From: an uncultured delta proteobacterium
Lineage (GTDB): Bacteria; RBG-13-61-14; DRUE01
DNA: 22,534 bases
Assembly: GCA_903930515.1 (NCBI GenBank)
Contig: CAIYYW010000168.1
Location: 1-22,534, forward strand
Direction: 5' to 3'
Below are positions 1 to 8,276 of the stretch, piece after piece (the stretch's first letter is position 1; each line of letters starts with the position of its first letter). The translations under genes were made by a program, and so were the position numbers. The notes below the pieces were generated by a model. The model searched no databases. It was not told the origin of the DNA and was given only the letters and a program-made list of their open reading frames with translations.

Positions 1-26
1 ATAAAAAGGGAGGCAAGGGGAAATAG

Positions 27-1505
27 ATGGAGCTCCAGCTATCAGATCTCAAAGTTCAGCCGTTCCTATTGATCAATCCCAAGGGGTTGGTCAAATTCCA
101 AAGTCCGGGGTTCAGCCAGATCTTTTTCCCCCTCCAATCGGGGGAGCCGATAGATAAATACATTCATCCCGAGGACTTGAAAGAGTTCCATTCCTGGTTC
201 CGGAATTTCAGCGCCCGGGAACCTGATGGGCCGATGATCAAAAACTTCAGGTTTGCCAACGAAACCGGCCGGATTGTCTCGGCGATGATCCGCCCGGAGA
301 AGGCGGCCAAAGACGGGATCATCTTTTGGTGCTGGGAGAACCAGGACCAGAAAGCCGGCGAGGACTACTGGGAGGAAGCGCTGACCCCGGCAATGGAAGC
401 GGTCTTTTCCAGCATCCTGGACGGGGCGTTCCTGGTTAATATTGAAGGCAAGCTGATCGCGATCAACCAGGCTTTGGGGCAGATGCTGGGGTACCACCAA
501 CTGGAATTGATGGGCTTGCCGGTGGGCCGGCTTTTCTCGGAGGATCCCGCGGATATTGAAAGTTCCACCCGCCGCTTCGGTCTGATTATGAAATACGGAA
601 AAATCCAGGAAGTCGGCCTGGCGTTCCGGACTAAAGCCGGGGAAACCATTGAAGTCAGCCTGAACGGGGCGGTGATCCGGGGGGACGGCAACCAACTGGT
701 GGGAATTTTGGCCATTGCCCGGGACCTTCGGGAGAGCAAGATTATGAAACAACTCCAGGCCAAGACGGAAGACCTGGAAAAGGCGATGAGCGCGTTGAAG
801 CAAACGGACAAGATCAAGGACGACTTCCTGAGCCTGGTCGGGCACGAGCTCCGCACACCCCTGTCCAATATCCTGGGCTACGCGGAGTTCCTGGCCGAAG
901 GGAATCTGGACGAGAAGGAAAAAGGGGAATTCAACCAGATCATTTACCAGGAAGCGAGAAGGCTGGCGAGACTGGTGAACGAGATTCTGGATATGAGCCG
1001 GCTGGAGTCCGGCCGTCTGGTTTATCATTATGTATATCAGCCGCTGGATCCGGTTCTGGAAGAAGCGGTCAGTTCGGTCCGGGCGGACGCGGAACAGAAG
1101 AAAATGCAGATCCAATTCCAGAAAGGTTTTGGCAAGGAAATCTGGTTTGACCGGGATCGGATCATGCAGGTGGTGGTGAACCTCCTGATCAACGCCATCA
1201 AGTATTCGGCTCCGGAGCTTTCAATCCGGATAGAGAGCAAGGAAGTGGATCAGGGGGCGTTGATCCTGGTCAAGGATCAGGGCGTCGGGGTCGCGCCGGA
1301 AAATACAGAGAAGTTGTTTGAGAAGTTTCACCGGGTGGAAAACCTGGAACACCATTCGGAGGGAGCGGGACTGGGGCTGCCGATCGCGAAGCGGATCATC
1401 GAGGAGGGGCATAACGGGAGGATCTGGCTGGAGAGCGAGGGGTTGGGCAAGGGGAGCACCTTTTTTGCCTGGATTTCCGCAGGGATGAAAAATGGCGTCC
1501 GCTGA
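27..1505 (+). CDS. PAS-domain sensor histidine kinase (soluble)
   Basis: This 492-residue protein is a two-component sensor kinase that would autophosphorylate on His and pass phosphate to a receiver. A PAS-like region fills roughly residues 8-105 and a clearer PAS domain residues 122-236. A short helical linker follows (238-262). The HisKA domain has the phosphoacceptor H273 in GHELRTPL, and the ATPase domain shows the N box (N385, N389), the G1 box DQGVG (417-421) and the G2 box GAGLG (446-450). There is no transmembrane segment or signal peptide, so it should sense a cytoplasmic cue. A purine-rich ribosome site (GGGAGG, about 8-13) precedes the ATG. The last codons overlap the next receiver gene by 14 bases, which implies translational coupling. 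The family call is very secure; the signal sensed is unknown. Confidence 0.95.
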   Translation: MELQLSDLKVQPFLLINPKGLVKFQSPGFSQIFFPLQSGEPIDKYIHPEDLKEFHSWFRNFSAREPDGPMIKNFRFANETGRIVSAMIRPEKAAKDGIIFWCWENQDQKAGEDYWEEALTPAMEAVFSSILDGAFLVNIEGKLIAINQALGQMLGYHQLELMGLPVGRLFSEDPADIESSTRRFGLIMKYGKIQEVGLAFRTKAGETIEVSLNGAVIRGDGNQLVGILAIARDLRESKIMKQLQAKTEDLEKAMSALKQTDKIKDDFLSLVGHELRTPLSNILGYAEFLAEGNLDEKEKGEFNQIIYQEARRLARLVNEILDMSRLESGRLVYHYVYQPLDPVLEEAVSSVRADAEQKKMQIQFQKGFGKEIWFDRDRIMQVVVNLLINAIKYSAPELSIRIESKEVDQGALILVKDQGVGVAPENTEKLFEKFHRVENLEHHSEGAGLGLPIAKRIIEEGHNGRIWLESEGLGKGSTFFAWISAGMKNGVR

Positions 1506-1887
1506 CCCGATCCTGATCATTGACGACGACCGTCTGATCCGGAAGATCCTGGAGCATGCTTTCACGGAAAAAGGGTATCCGGTGGCCAGCGCCGAGGACG
1601 CGGAACAGGGGCTGGAATTAGCCCGGTCGTTGCGGCCCCGGATCCTGATCCTGGATATCTTTCTGCCCGGGAAATGGAGCGGGATCGAGCTTCTGCGCGT
1701 GTTAAAAAATGATCAGAAGTTAAAGGGGATCCCAGTGGTAATGATGACCGCGGGGGACAGCGGAAGGTATCTGGCGCCGTGCCGGGCTGCGGGGGCTGAG
1801 TTTGTTATTCCCAAGCCTTTCAGCCCCAGGGCCTTTGTCCATCAAGTCGAAATGTTGATAAAGCCCAAGGAGGAAAAAAATGAGTGA
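1492..1887 (+). CDS. Stand-alone response regulator receiver
   Basis: This is a 131-residue CheY-like receiver with no output domain. The acidic pocket is D11-D13, the phosphoacceptor is D55 (LILDIFLPG), the conserved Thr is T86 (MMTAG) and the conserved Lys is K108 in KPF, so the full active site is present. It starts inside the 3' end of the kinase gene (14-base overlap) and its own end overlaps the next receiver by 8 bases. It is therefore the likely direct partner of the kinase. With no DNA-binding or enzymatic domain, it should act by protein-protein contact or as a phosphorelay intermediate. Confidence 0.94.
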   Translation: MASADPILIIDDDRLIRKILEHAFTEKGYPVASAEDAEQGLELARSLRPRILILDIFLPGKWSGIELLRVLKNDQKLKGIPVVMMTAGDSGRYLAPCRAAGAEFVIPKPFSPRAFVHQVEMLIKPKEEKNE

Positions 1888-2266
1888 GGGGAAAGTTTTC
1901 CTGATTGACGATGACCCGGTGGCGCGCCAGCTCTTCTCGCGGGTGCTGGAAAAAGCGGGTTTTTCCGTAATGGGGACCGACCGGGTGATTGGGACCACTT
2001 CAATGATCAACGAATTCGCCCCGGATATTATTCTCCTGGATGTGATGATGCCGGCGCTCTCGGGCGACAAAATGGTGAAGATTTTAAGACAGGCGATCCG
2101 GTCCGGGCCTACCATCATCCTGGTGTCCAACAAGAGCGAGGACGAGCTCCGGAAATTAAAAGAGGAAAGCGGCGCGGACGATTTTATCACCAAGATCGGG
2201 GGGCCGAATTTGCTCTTGCGCAAGGTCAACGAGCATATCTATCGCAAGAAAGAAGGGAATGCCTAG
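1880..2266 (+). CDS. Second stand-alone response regulator receiver
   Basis: This is a 128-residue receiver with acidic residues D10-D12, phosphoacceptor D54 (LLDVMMP), a Ser (S83) at the Thr/Ser position and K105. The usual Lys-Pro is Lys-Ile here, a departure from the family norm that may alter the switch surface. The start follows a strong AAGGAGG site (about 1867-1873) that lies inside the previous receiver gene, and the genes overlap by 8 bases. No output domain is present. It ends 3 bases from the end of the convergent amidohydrolase gene. The kinase plus two receivers could form a branched or phosphorelay pathway (inference). Confidence 0.93.
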   Translation: MSEGKVFLIDDDPVARQLFSRVLEKAGFSVMGTDRVIGTTSMINEFAPDIILLDVMMPALSGDKMVKILRQAIRSGPTIILVSNKSEDELRKLKEESGADDFITKIGGPNLLLRKVNEHIYRKKEGNA

Positions 2267-2269
2267 GGA

Positions 2270-3937
2270 TCAACGCCGTTCGGGCCAGACCTGTTTGCCT
2301 CCCACGAAAGTGTAAACCACTTTGATGTCCTTGATCCGGGCCGGCTTGGTTTTCAAGGGATTCTCGCTCAATACCACAAAGTCCGCCAGTTTCCCCGGTT
2401 CCAGGCTCCCCTTGTCCTTCTCCATAAATTCCGCGTACGCGCTTCCCAGGGTGTAAGCCCGAAGCGCTTCTTCCGCGGTCAGGGCCTGATCCGGGTTCAA
2501 AGGGCCCTGATCGCCGCTCTTATTCTTGCGCGTCACCGCGTAATAAATTCCCAGCAAGGGCTGAAAATCAACTTCGTTCGGAAAATCGGATCCGAAAGAT
2601 AAAGTCGCTCCCGCGTCCAGCAGGCTTTTATACGGGTAAGCCTGTTTGGCCCGGTCTTCGCCCAAAATCCGGAGATCCTTTTTCGGGTTGCTGAGCGCGA
2701 AGGGCTGGACGCAGGGGAGCACGGACAACTTGCTGAAACGGATGAGGTCTTCAGGAAGAATCATCTGGATATGCTCAATCCGGTTCCGGAGCTGCTTAAA
2801 GGAAGGATATCGCTCCTCGCCCAGATTGATCGCCTCCAGGCTGTAATGCACGGCCTGATCCCCGATCGCATGGATGGAAACCTGTCTCTGGTTATTGGCG
2901 ATTTCCAGGATGATCCGACTCAACTCTTTTGCGGGATGCCGGGGAAGACCGTAATTCCCGGGCTCGCCCGCGTAAGGAACGGTCATCCAGGCGGTTTTGG
3001 TGGAAAAAGCTCCATCCGTGAAAATCTTGACCGGGCCGAGTGTGATCCAGCCGGGATCATACCTTGCCGCTCTCATCATCGCCGACCCGTACCAATATTC
3101 GCCCATTGCCCAGCAGGTGAACCGGCAGGTAAGCTTGCCCTCGCTCTTGAGCTCCGAGAGCATCCAGACCACCCGCGGATCATAGGTATTGTCCTGAACC
3201 GAGGTAATCCCCACGGCCCGGTAAAGCTCCAGCGCTTTTAATACCGCCTGCCTTCTTTTTTCCGAGGAAATCCCGGTCAGGACGCTGGCATAAGCCGGCT
3301 CCGCAGCCCGGTCTTTAAGGATCCCCGTGGGGTTCCCTTTCTCGTCCCGCTCAATTTCCCCGCCCAAAGGATTGGGAGTATCGCGCGTGATTTCCAACTG
3401 GTTGAGCAGATAACTGTTCACCCAAATCCCGTGCCCGCTGAATTGACTCAGAAACACCGGATGATCCATGGTGACCTGATCCAATAGTTTCCGGTGCGGG
3501 GCAGGGCAAAAATCATAATCCCAGCTGTGGCCGAAAATATAATCCCCCGGCGCCGCCTTTTTCACTTCCTCTTTCACGATCCCGACGATCTCCTCGCAAT
3601 TTTTCCCGAACAGGTTCGGCTGGAGATAGAACAATCCGCCTTCCAGGGTGTGGGTATGATTATCGTTGAATCCGGGAACCACGGTCAGGCCGTTCAGGTC
3701 CAGCATCCAGCATTCCGGCCCGCAAATCTTTTCCGCCTGCCGCCGGTTGCCCGTATAAATAATCCGCTCCCCTTCAATCACCATCGCCTCCGCTTCCGGC
3801 ATCCGATCCGACAGGGTGATGATCCGGGCATTGAGAACCGCCAGCCGCGACCCGATCGGAGAGGCGGCGCTGACCGCGCCGGCGATCAAAACCGACGCCA
3901 GGAAAATCCCGATTTTTGGTTTCATCATTTTATTCAT
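2270..3937 (-). CDS. Exported YtcJ-like metal-dependent amidohydrolase
   Basis: This is a 555-residue protein of the amidohydrolase superfamily (Amidohydro_3/YtcJ type), which hydrolyses amide or related bonds in small molecules. The N-terminus (residues 1-25) is a signal peptide ending in an AVSA-type cleavage site. Metal and active-site motifs include VVPGFNDNHTH (H94, H96), FTDGAFSTKTAWM, SIHAIGDQAVH, RIEHIQ and SFGSDFPNE; the C-terminus has the usual beta-sandwich segment GSLEPGKLADFVVL. I chose the ATG at 3937, which overlaps the cyclase stop by 8 bases (an ATG at 3928 is also possible). The frame stays open to 4081, but that extension is Arg/Ser/Trp-rich shadow sequence inside the cyclase gene. 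It is the last gene of the minus-strand run. Its substrate is unknown. Confidence 0.93.
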   Translation of the reverse strand: MNKMMKPKIGIFLASVLIAGAVSAASPIGSRLAVLNARIITLSDRMPEAEAMVIEGERIIYTGNRRQAEKICGPECWMLDLNGLTVVPGFNDNHTHTLEGGLFYLQPNLFGKNCEEIVGIVKEEVKKAAPGDYIFGHSWDYDFCPAPHRKLLDQVTMDHPVFLSQFSGHGIWVNSYLLNQLEITRDTPNPLGGEIERDEKGNPTGILKDRAAEPAYASVLTGISSEKRRQAVLKALELYRAVGITSVQDNTYDPRVVWMLSELKSEGKLTCRFTCWAMGEYWYGSAMMRAARYDPGWITLGPVKIFTDGAFSTKTAWMTVPYAGEPGNYGLPRHPAKELSRIILEIANNQRQVSIHAIGDQAVHYSLEAINLGEERYPSFKQLRNRIEHIQMILPEDLIRFSKLSVLPCVQPFALSNPKKDLRILGEDRAKQAYPYKSLLDAGATLSFGSDFPNEVDFQPLLGIYYAVTRKNKSGDQGPLNPDQALTAEEALRAYTLGSAYAEFMEKDKGSLEPGKLADFVVLSENPLKTKPARIKDIKVVYTFVGGKQVWPERR

Positions 3938-4718
3938 CCAGGATCGCCACCGCCCGGACCCAGCCGGCGCTCGCGTTCCTGACCTTGACCGGGAAGCAGA
4001 TAAAAGTGAACCCGAGCGCCGGGATTTGATCCAGGTTCGCCAGCTTCTCCAGATGGCAATAACCTTTCTCAATTCCCGCAAAGTGCGCCTCCCAGATCAA
4101 CTCCGGGTTTTTCGTCTTTTGATATTCCTCCGCGATCCGCGGAAGCGGCCGGTCCCAACTCCAGGCATCGGTGCCCACCACGCGCGCGCCTTGTTCAATC
4201 AGCCAGAGCGTGGATTCCCTCCCGGCCCCGCATCCCTTGCTCAGATATTCCGGCTTTCCCCAATAAGGCCCGGCCCCGCTCCGGATCAGGACGATTTCAC
4301 CCGGCTTCAGATGATGATCAATCCTTGCGAGCGCCTGCTGAAAATCCTCCGGCGTCAATCGGTATCCATCCGGCCGATCCGAAAAATCCAGCTTCACCCC
4401 CGGCCCGTAACACCATTCCAGCGGAATTCGGTCAATGGTGAGCGCCGGCTGGCCGCGATCCATGGTCGGATGATAGTGGAAGGGCGCGTCCAGGTGCGTG
4501 CCCGAATGGGTGCTGAGCCTGAGGTTCTCCACCGCCCAGCCCAATCCCGCGGGTAGATCCTCGGTCCGGAGTCCGGGGAAAAATAATTTCATCTGCTCCG
4601 CGCCCCGGCGATGGTCCAGGTATTCAATCTCCGGGATCATTCCCGGCGGGTCCGAGGGCAGACCCGATTCAATGGCGACGCTTAAATCCACAAATCTTTT
4701 CTGGTTACCTTTACTCAC
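3930..4718 (-). CDS. Cyclase / kynurenine formamidase-like hydrolase
   Basis: This is a 262-residue protein of the cyclase family (PF04199), metal-dependent hydrolases that include bacterial kynurenine formamidase and isatin hydrolase. The signature HSGTHLDAPFH lies at residues 71-81 and supplies the metal-binding His and Asp residues. No signal peptide is seen, so it is probably cytoplasmic. The start codon is GTG, overlapping the stop of the START-domain gene in a GTGA junction (4 bases). Its own stop overlaps the amidohydrolase start by 8 bases. The tight coupling with a second amide hydrolase suggests consecutive steps on one substrate (inference). A kynurenine role is not supported by any neighbouring tryptophan gene. 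Confidence 0.92.
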   Translation of the reverse strand: MSKGNQKRFVDLSVAIESGLPSDPPGMIPEIEYLDHRRGAEQMKLFFPGLRTEDLPAGLGWAVENLRLSTHSGTHLDAPFHYHPTMDRGQPALTIDRIPLEWCYGPGVKLDFSDRPDGYRLTPEDFQQALARIDHHLKPGEIVLIRSGAGPYWGKPEYLSKGCGAGRESTLWLIEQGARVVGTDAWSWDRPLPRIAEEYQKTKNPELIWEAHFAGIEKGYCHLEKLANLDQIPALGFTFICFPVKVRNASAGWVRAVAILDE

Positions 4719-5431
4719 TTTTTCTGTTCTTCGGGACTCGGGGCCGGCTTTTGGCTGCCGGTCTTGGATTTATCTTCCTTCCCATCCTTAAAATTGGATT
4801 TCCGCCAGAATGGCTTGATCACCTTTTCCGGCGCCAAGGAATTTTCAATCTGGACATCGCTGATCCGTTTCTGGAAATTGTTAAGATGAGACGACACCAG
4901 GGAGTTATTGGTCAGGGCGTTGGGCACCAGCGGAAACCACCACCAGCCCACATATTGGAACAGCCGGTATTCCGCCATGGTCCGGCTTTGATCCAGCCGG
5001 CTTAATTTCCAGCTCCCGTAATAACGGGTGAAATCGCCTTCCTTGAGCTGGAACCTGATCGAGCCGGATTCCCGCGACTCGTCAATAGCCAGGAGCAGGT
5101 TGTAATCCGGGAAGGGCCAGACATTTTTCAGCTTCATCCGCACCCATCTCTGATTCCCTTCCTTCTTCTCTACCTTTAGCTCCCGGACATCGGAGACGAA
5201 CTTCGGGTAGGAAACATAATCCGTGATCACGGCCCAGGCGGTTTCCAGGGGCGCCTGGAAAATCACTTTCCCCACCCCAACCCGATCCCCGCTGGCCGGA
5301 TCCTTTTCGCTGTGGACCAGGATGGTTCCCTTTTCCAGCCGGGCCAGGTCCGGGTCCTGCTGCTGGGCGGAAACCGGAATCCCGACTCCGGCCAGAAGGA
5401 GCGCCGCGGCCATCACCAGAGTCTTCAGCAT
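4715..5431 (-). CDS. Secreted START/SRPBCC-domain protein
   Basis: This 238-residue protein has a signal peptide (residues 1-22, MLKTLVMAAALLLAGVG, ending VSA before QQQ) and a START/polyketide-cyclase-like fold. The features seen are VIFQAPLETAWAVITDYVSYPKF, a basic strand KVEKKEG, and a C-terminal helix around HLNNFQKRISD. Such domains bind lipids or other hydrophobic ligands. The C-terminus after about residue 200 is a charged, probably disordered tail rich in Lys, Glu and Pro. The chosen ATG at 5431 lies 34 bases after the stop of the MetY-like gene; the frame is open further upstream to 5521, but that part overlaps the neighbour and lacks a signal peptide. It may carry a hydrophobic (acylated?) product of the run. 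Confidence 0.88.
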   Translation of the reverse strand: MLKTLVMAAALLLAGVGIPVSAQQQDPDLARLEKGTILVHSEKDPASGDRVGVGKVIFQAPLETAWAVITDYVSYPKFVSDVRELKVEKKEGNQRWVRMKLKNVWPFPDYNLLLAIDESRESGSIRFQLKEGDFTRYYGSWKLSRLDQSRTMAEYRLFQYVGWWWFPLVPNALTNNSLVSSHLNNFQKRISDVQIENSLAPEKVIKPFWRKSNFKDGKEDKSKTGSQKPAPSPEEQKK

Positions 5432-5465
5432 CTTGATTTTATTATTACCCGCTTTCCCGATCGGT

Positions 5466-6719
5466 TCAAACTTTCCCGAGCGCCTGCTTGAAATCAAAAA
5501 TAATATCCTCGCTCGCCTCAATCCCGACCGAGACCCGGATCATCTCCGGCTTGATCCCCAGCGAGATTTTTTCCGCTTCCGGGAAGGCCACATACTGGGT
5601 GGAATAGGGATGGATCACCAGGGTCTTGGCGTCGCCCAGGTTGGCCAAATTATAACAGAGCTTGAGGTTCCGGATCAGATTGAAGCATTGCTTCTGGTTT
5701 TTCAGCCCGAAGGTCAGGAGCGCCCCGAATCCTTTTCCGGCAAAAAGCTTCTTCGCCGCCCGATGATATTTGCTGGAGGCAAGTCCGGGATAGTTCACCC
5801 ATTTCACCTTCGGATGCGCTTCCAGGAATTTCGCCAGCTTCGCCGCGTTAGAGAGGTGCCGCTCCATCCGGAGCGACAAGGTCTCAATCCCGATCAGGGT
5901 CAGGTACGAGTGCCAGGGCGCCTGGCATGACCCGAGCAGAACCAGGTATTCCCGCCAGAGCTTGTCCGAGAACGCCAGCGATCCGGCCCGGTTGATCGAG
6001 TCCGCGAAATCCGGAAAGCGTTTCCGGTTCCACTTGAATCGGCCCGAGTCCACCACCGCCCCGCCCACCGCGGTTCCATGCCCGTTTAAAAACTTGGTGG
6101 TGGAATGAAGCACAATATCCGCCCCGGCCTCGATCGGCCTGAGCAAATAGGGGGTGGCCAGGGTGTTGTCCACCGCCACCGGGATCCCTTCTTTATGAGC
6201 TATCTTACAAATAGCTCTCAGGTCCGGCACATCCATCCGGGGGTTGCCGATGGTCTCCAGATAGATCAAGCGGGTTTTGGAATTGATCCGGTCCTGAAAA
6301 TTTTTCGGATCATCGCTTTCCACCAGGCGCGCCTTGATCCCGTACCGGGGCAGGAACCGAGCGAAAAAAATATAGGTGGACAAAAACAGGGAGTTGGCGC
6401 TGACCACTTCGTCCCCGGCCCGGGTCAGGGCCAGAATGGTATTGGTGATCGCGGCCATCCCGCTGGCAAAGACCAGGGCCTTTGGCCCCCCTTCCAGCGC
6501 CGCGATCCGGCGCTCCAGCGCCTGGCTGGTCGGATTGTGCATCCGTTGATAAATAAATCCCGGCTTCTTCCCGGCAAAGACCTCGCTCAATTCCTCGCCC
6601 GTGCCGTAACGGTGCGCCACGGACTGGTAGATCGGCGCCCGGGACGCGCCCAGGCAATTTTCCCGATCGTTGGCGCCGTGGATCTGGTTCGTTTCAAACT
6701 TCCACTGATTTTTTTTCAT
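5466..6719 (-). CDS. O-acetylhomoserine sulfhydrylase-like PLP enzyme (Cys/Met metabolism family)
   Basis: This is a 417-residue fold-type I PLP enzyme of the Cys_Met_Meta_PP family. The PLP lysine is K209 in HSTTKFLNGHG, with D184 (AVDNT) contacting the ring and YxR at Y57/R59. The C-terminal motif NLGDAKTLVIHP is typical of MetY, which makes homocysteine from O-acetylhomoserine and sulfide; methionine gamma-lyase is the main alternative. The ATG has a strong AGGAGG site 6 bases upstream. About 240 bases separate it from the acyltransferase gene, so it may have its own promoter; TAAAAT near 6756-6761 is a possible -10 element, weakly supported. Together with the upstream CysK it points to sulfide assimilation into amino acids. 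Confidence 0.88.
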   Translation of the reverse strand: MKKNQWKFETNQIHGANDRENCLGASRAPIYQSVAHRYGTGEELSEVFAGKKPGFIYQRMHNPTSQALERRIAALEGGPKALVFASGMAAITNTILALTRAGDEVVSANSLFLSTYIFFARFLPRYGIKARLVESDDPKNFQDRINSKTRLIYLETIGNPRMDVPDLRAICKIAHKEGIPVAVDNTLATPYLLRPIEAGADIVLHSTTKFLNGHGTAVGGAVVDSGRFKWNRKRFPDFADSINRAGSLAFSDKLWREYLVLLGSCQAPWHSYLTLIGIETLSLRMERHLSNAAKLAKFLEAHPKVKWVNYPGLASSKYHRAAKKLFAGKGFGALLTFGLKNQKQCFNLIRNLKLCYNLANLGDAKTLVIHPYSTQYVAFPEAEKISLGIKPEMIRVSVGIEASEDIIFDFKQALGKV

Positions 6720-6774
6720 TTATTCCTCCTGAACCGCCCTCTCCCTTCAATCCAATTATTTTACCCTGAACTGA

Positions 6775-6812
6775 GCGGAGATGGAAGAGTCACACTCCTC
6801 CGCGCTTTTTTT
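6775..6812 (+). terminator. Hairpin with T-run (possible + strand terminator)
   Basis: GCGGAG at 6775-6780 pairs with CTCCGC at 6798-6803, with a small inner GAG/CTC pairing, and is followed by GC and seven T. It has the form of an intrinsic terminator for + strand transcription, but both flanking genes are on the - strand, so it could only stop antisense transcription. The fold has an asymmetric bulge and may be chance. Confidence 0.25.
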
Positions 6813-6857
6813 AGTAACCGGTTCGGGCTGGAACCAGAGTTGTTGCCGGCCGGACCG

Positions 6858-6928
6858 TCAGGGGGAAAGAATCAACAAGCTCTGGGCATTCTTCCTGACC
6901 CGGGCTTTGTCCATTACCGCGTTTTACT
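6858..6928 (-). pseudogene. Decayed 3' end of a second penicillin-acylase gene
   Basis: Read on the minus strand, 6914-6858 encodes MDKARVRKNAQSLLILSP followed by TGA. This matches the end of the intact acylase gene 1.4 kb upstream (MDEAQVKKNAQSMLILTP-stop) at 13 of 18 residues, with the other five conservative. At the DNA level 44 of 57 positions agree. A few bases further 5' (to about 6928) the match continues as GTAAAACGCGG against GTGAATGCGG, with one extra base, i.e. a frameshift. Beyond that no similarity is visible. The fragment sits between the acyltransferase stop and the MetY-like gene, as expected if a tandem acylase copy was deleted except for its tail. It cannot be a gene on its own. 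Confidence 0.8.
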
Positions 6929-6959
6929 GAAAATACCGATTGCCGGAGTGATAAAATCA

Positions 6960-8276
6960 CTAGGAAGGGAGTTCCGCGAGAATCAGGTCGTAAAAGGATT
7001 CTATGGTCTTGCCGGCATAAACCGGCACCCCGGCGCAGAGCGTAAGAGTGTTCTGATAACCGCTGAGTCCGCTGATGAAGATGGGCGGAAGCAGAAAAGG
7101 GCTAAGGAGCCAGGCGCTTTTGGGTTTGGCGCCGAATTCAACCGTTTCCGGCTTGATTTCTCCCATATTGGTCAGGGTGTTGGGAAAGCTTTGCTCAAGA
7201 ATTTCAAGAATTTTGGGAAGGGTTTTAATTCCCCAATCTCTCAGCCTCTGGTAAGAAAAAGGATTTATTCGCAGGATACTATGATACATCCATCCTTCCG
7301 TAAAACCGATCCAGCTTTTTTTCCTTTTCCGGCTGTAGGCGCTGATCAGCGCGGTTGTTTCCGCCAAATCTTTGCCGAGCTTGAACCCGAGGTTGGGAGA
7401 TTCAAAAGAGCTAAGATTGCAGATGCCTTCTGCTTTCCGGCCCGGAAGATACCAGCGCCGCAAATCAAGGGTGGTTTTCATCCGGAGCGCGGATTTGCCG
7501 TCCCACGGAACCGCCTTCACCAAAGCGCGGTGATACGCGGCAACTATTACATCATTGATGGTGGCGTTGCGCTCTTTTCCGAACCGGGCGATTTTTTCAG
7601 TGCGCTCCGGCGGTATGTGCCTCAAAACATAAGTAAGCGGTTCAGCCGGTCCCGCCTGCAATTTCAGGGAGTTGGTCCGGTGGGGAACCAGGTTGGACCA
7701 GCTCTCCCGCAAATGATTGAGAAGTATTATGGGATATGCCCAAAGCGGGATCTGGCTGGTTATTTGGCTCCAGTCCCGGCATCCGGAAAGGTTGGGCTCC
7801 GGCTTGAAACCAGGTTCTTTTTCCAGCCGTTGATAGATTGAGCTGAGAATTCCGGCGATTTCTTTTGCGCCCCCGGCATCAGCTGCCTGGTGACAAATTT
7901 TGATGAGAAGCTGGTCTGACCGGGATTTTCGGAAAAGACAGGCCTGAACCTGAGGACCCCGGCAAGGGTCTTGTGAGCTGTTTCTGAAATTCAGATATTC
8001 CGGCTCGCTCAGAGTGAAGCAAAAATTCTTTCGCTCTTCCCTGCCAAGCCTCTGCCAGAAAGGAAGATCGGGGTCCGGAACCATTCTGCATCCCAGCACC
8101 GGCTCCGCGTCCAAAAGCAGGTCCAGCGCCTTTGCCAGGCGGTCCTCATCCAGGGTTTGGTCAAAATGCAATTCCACCTGGAGGACAAGCTTGGCCGCGC
8201 CTGATTCTTCAGCCAGGAGCAAAAACCGGTCCACAATAACCGTGGGAATGCGCTCCGGGATTTGCGCAATCGCCAT
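6960..8276 (-). CDS. Condensation/PapA-type acyltransferase
   Basis: This is a 438-residue protein resembling the condensation/WS-DGAT/PapA acyltransferase superfamily, which moves acyl groups from a thioester to an alcohol or amine. The usual HHxxxDG active-site motif reads CHQAADA at residues 128-134. The catalytic H129 and D133 are kept, but the first His is Cys and the final Gly is Ala. A later stretch, NTLTNMGEI, resembles the conserved C-terminal core of these enzymes. The start ATG shares one base with the acylase stop (TGATG), so the two are translationally coupled. There is no signal peptide. Alternatives are an alcohol acetyltransferase-like or lipid-ester synthase-like enzyme; the acyl donor and acceptor are unknown. 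Confidence 0.78.
   Translation of the reverse strand: MAIAQIPERIPTVIVDRFLLLAEESGAAKLVLQVELHFDQTLDEDRLAKALDLLLDAEPVLGCRMVPDPDLPFWQRLGREERKNFCFTLSEPEYLNFRNSSQDPCRGPQVQACLFRKSRSDQLLIKICHQAADAGGAKEIAGILSSIYQRLEKEPGFKPEPNLSGCRDWSQITSQIPLWAYPIILLNHLRESWSNLVPHRTNSLKLQAGPAEPLTYVLRHIPPERTEKIARFGKERNATINDVIVAAYHRALVKAVPWDGKSALRMKTTLDLRRWYLPGRKAEGICNLSSFESPNLGFKLGKDLAETTALISAYSRKRKKSWIGFTEGWMYHSILRINPFSYQRLRDWGIKTLPKILEILEQSFPNTLTNMGEIKPETVEFGAKPKSAWLLSPFLLPPIFISGLSGYQNTLTLCAGVPVYAGKTIESFYDLILAELPS

Noticed and set aside
66-1115. A 349-codon open frame on the - strand opposite the histidine kinase
   Set aside because: It has no recognisable domain or start signal; the kinase on the + strand has every expected motif.
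3938-4081. N-terminal extension of the amidohydrolase
   Set aside because: It is Arg/Ser/Trp-rich and lies inside the cyclase gene; the signal peptide begins at 3937.
3930-4718. True kynurenine pathway role for the cyclase
   Set aside because: No tryptophan dioxygenase or kynureninase is nearby; the family has many other substrates.
6105-7841. A 578-codon open frame on the + strand
   Set aside because: It runs antisense across the MetY-like and acyltransferase genes and the gap between them. Its sequence is Pro/Gly/Arg/Gln-rich with no domain; it is a shadow of GC-rich coding on the other strand.
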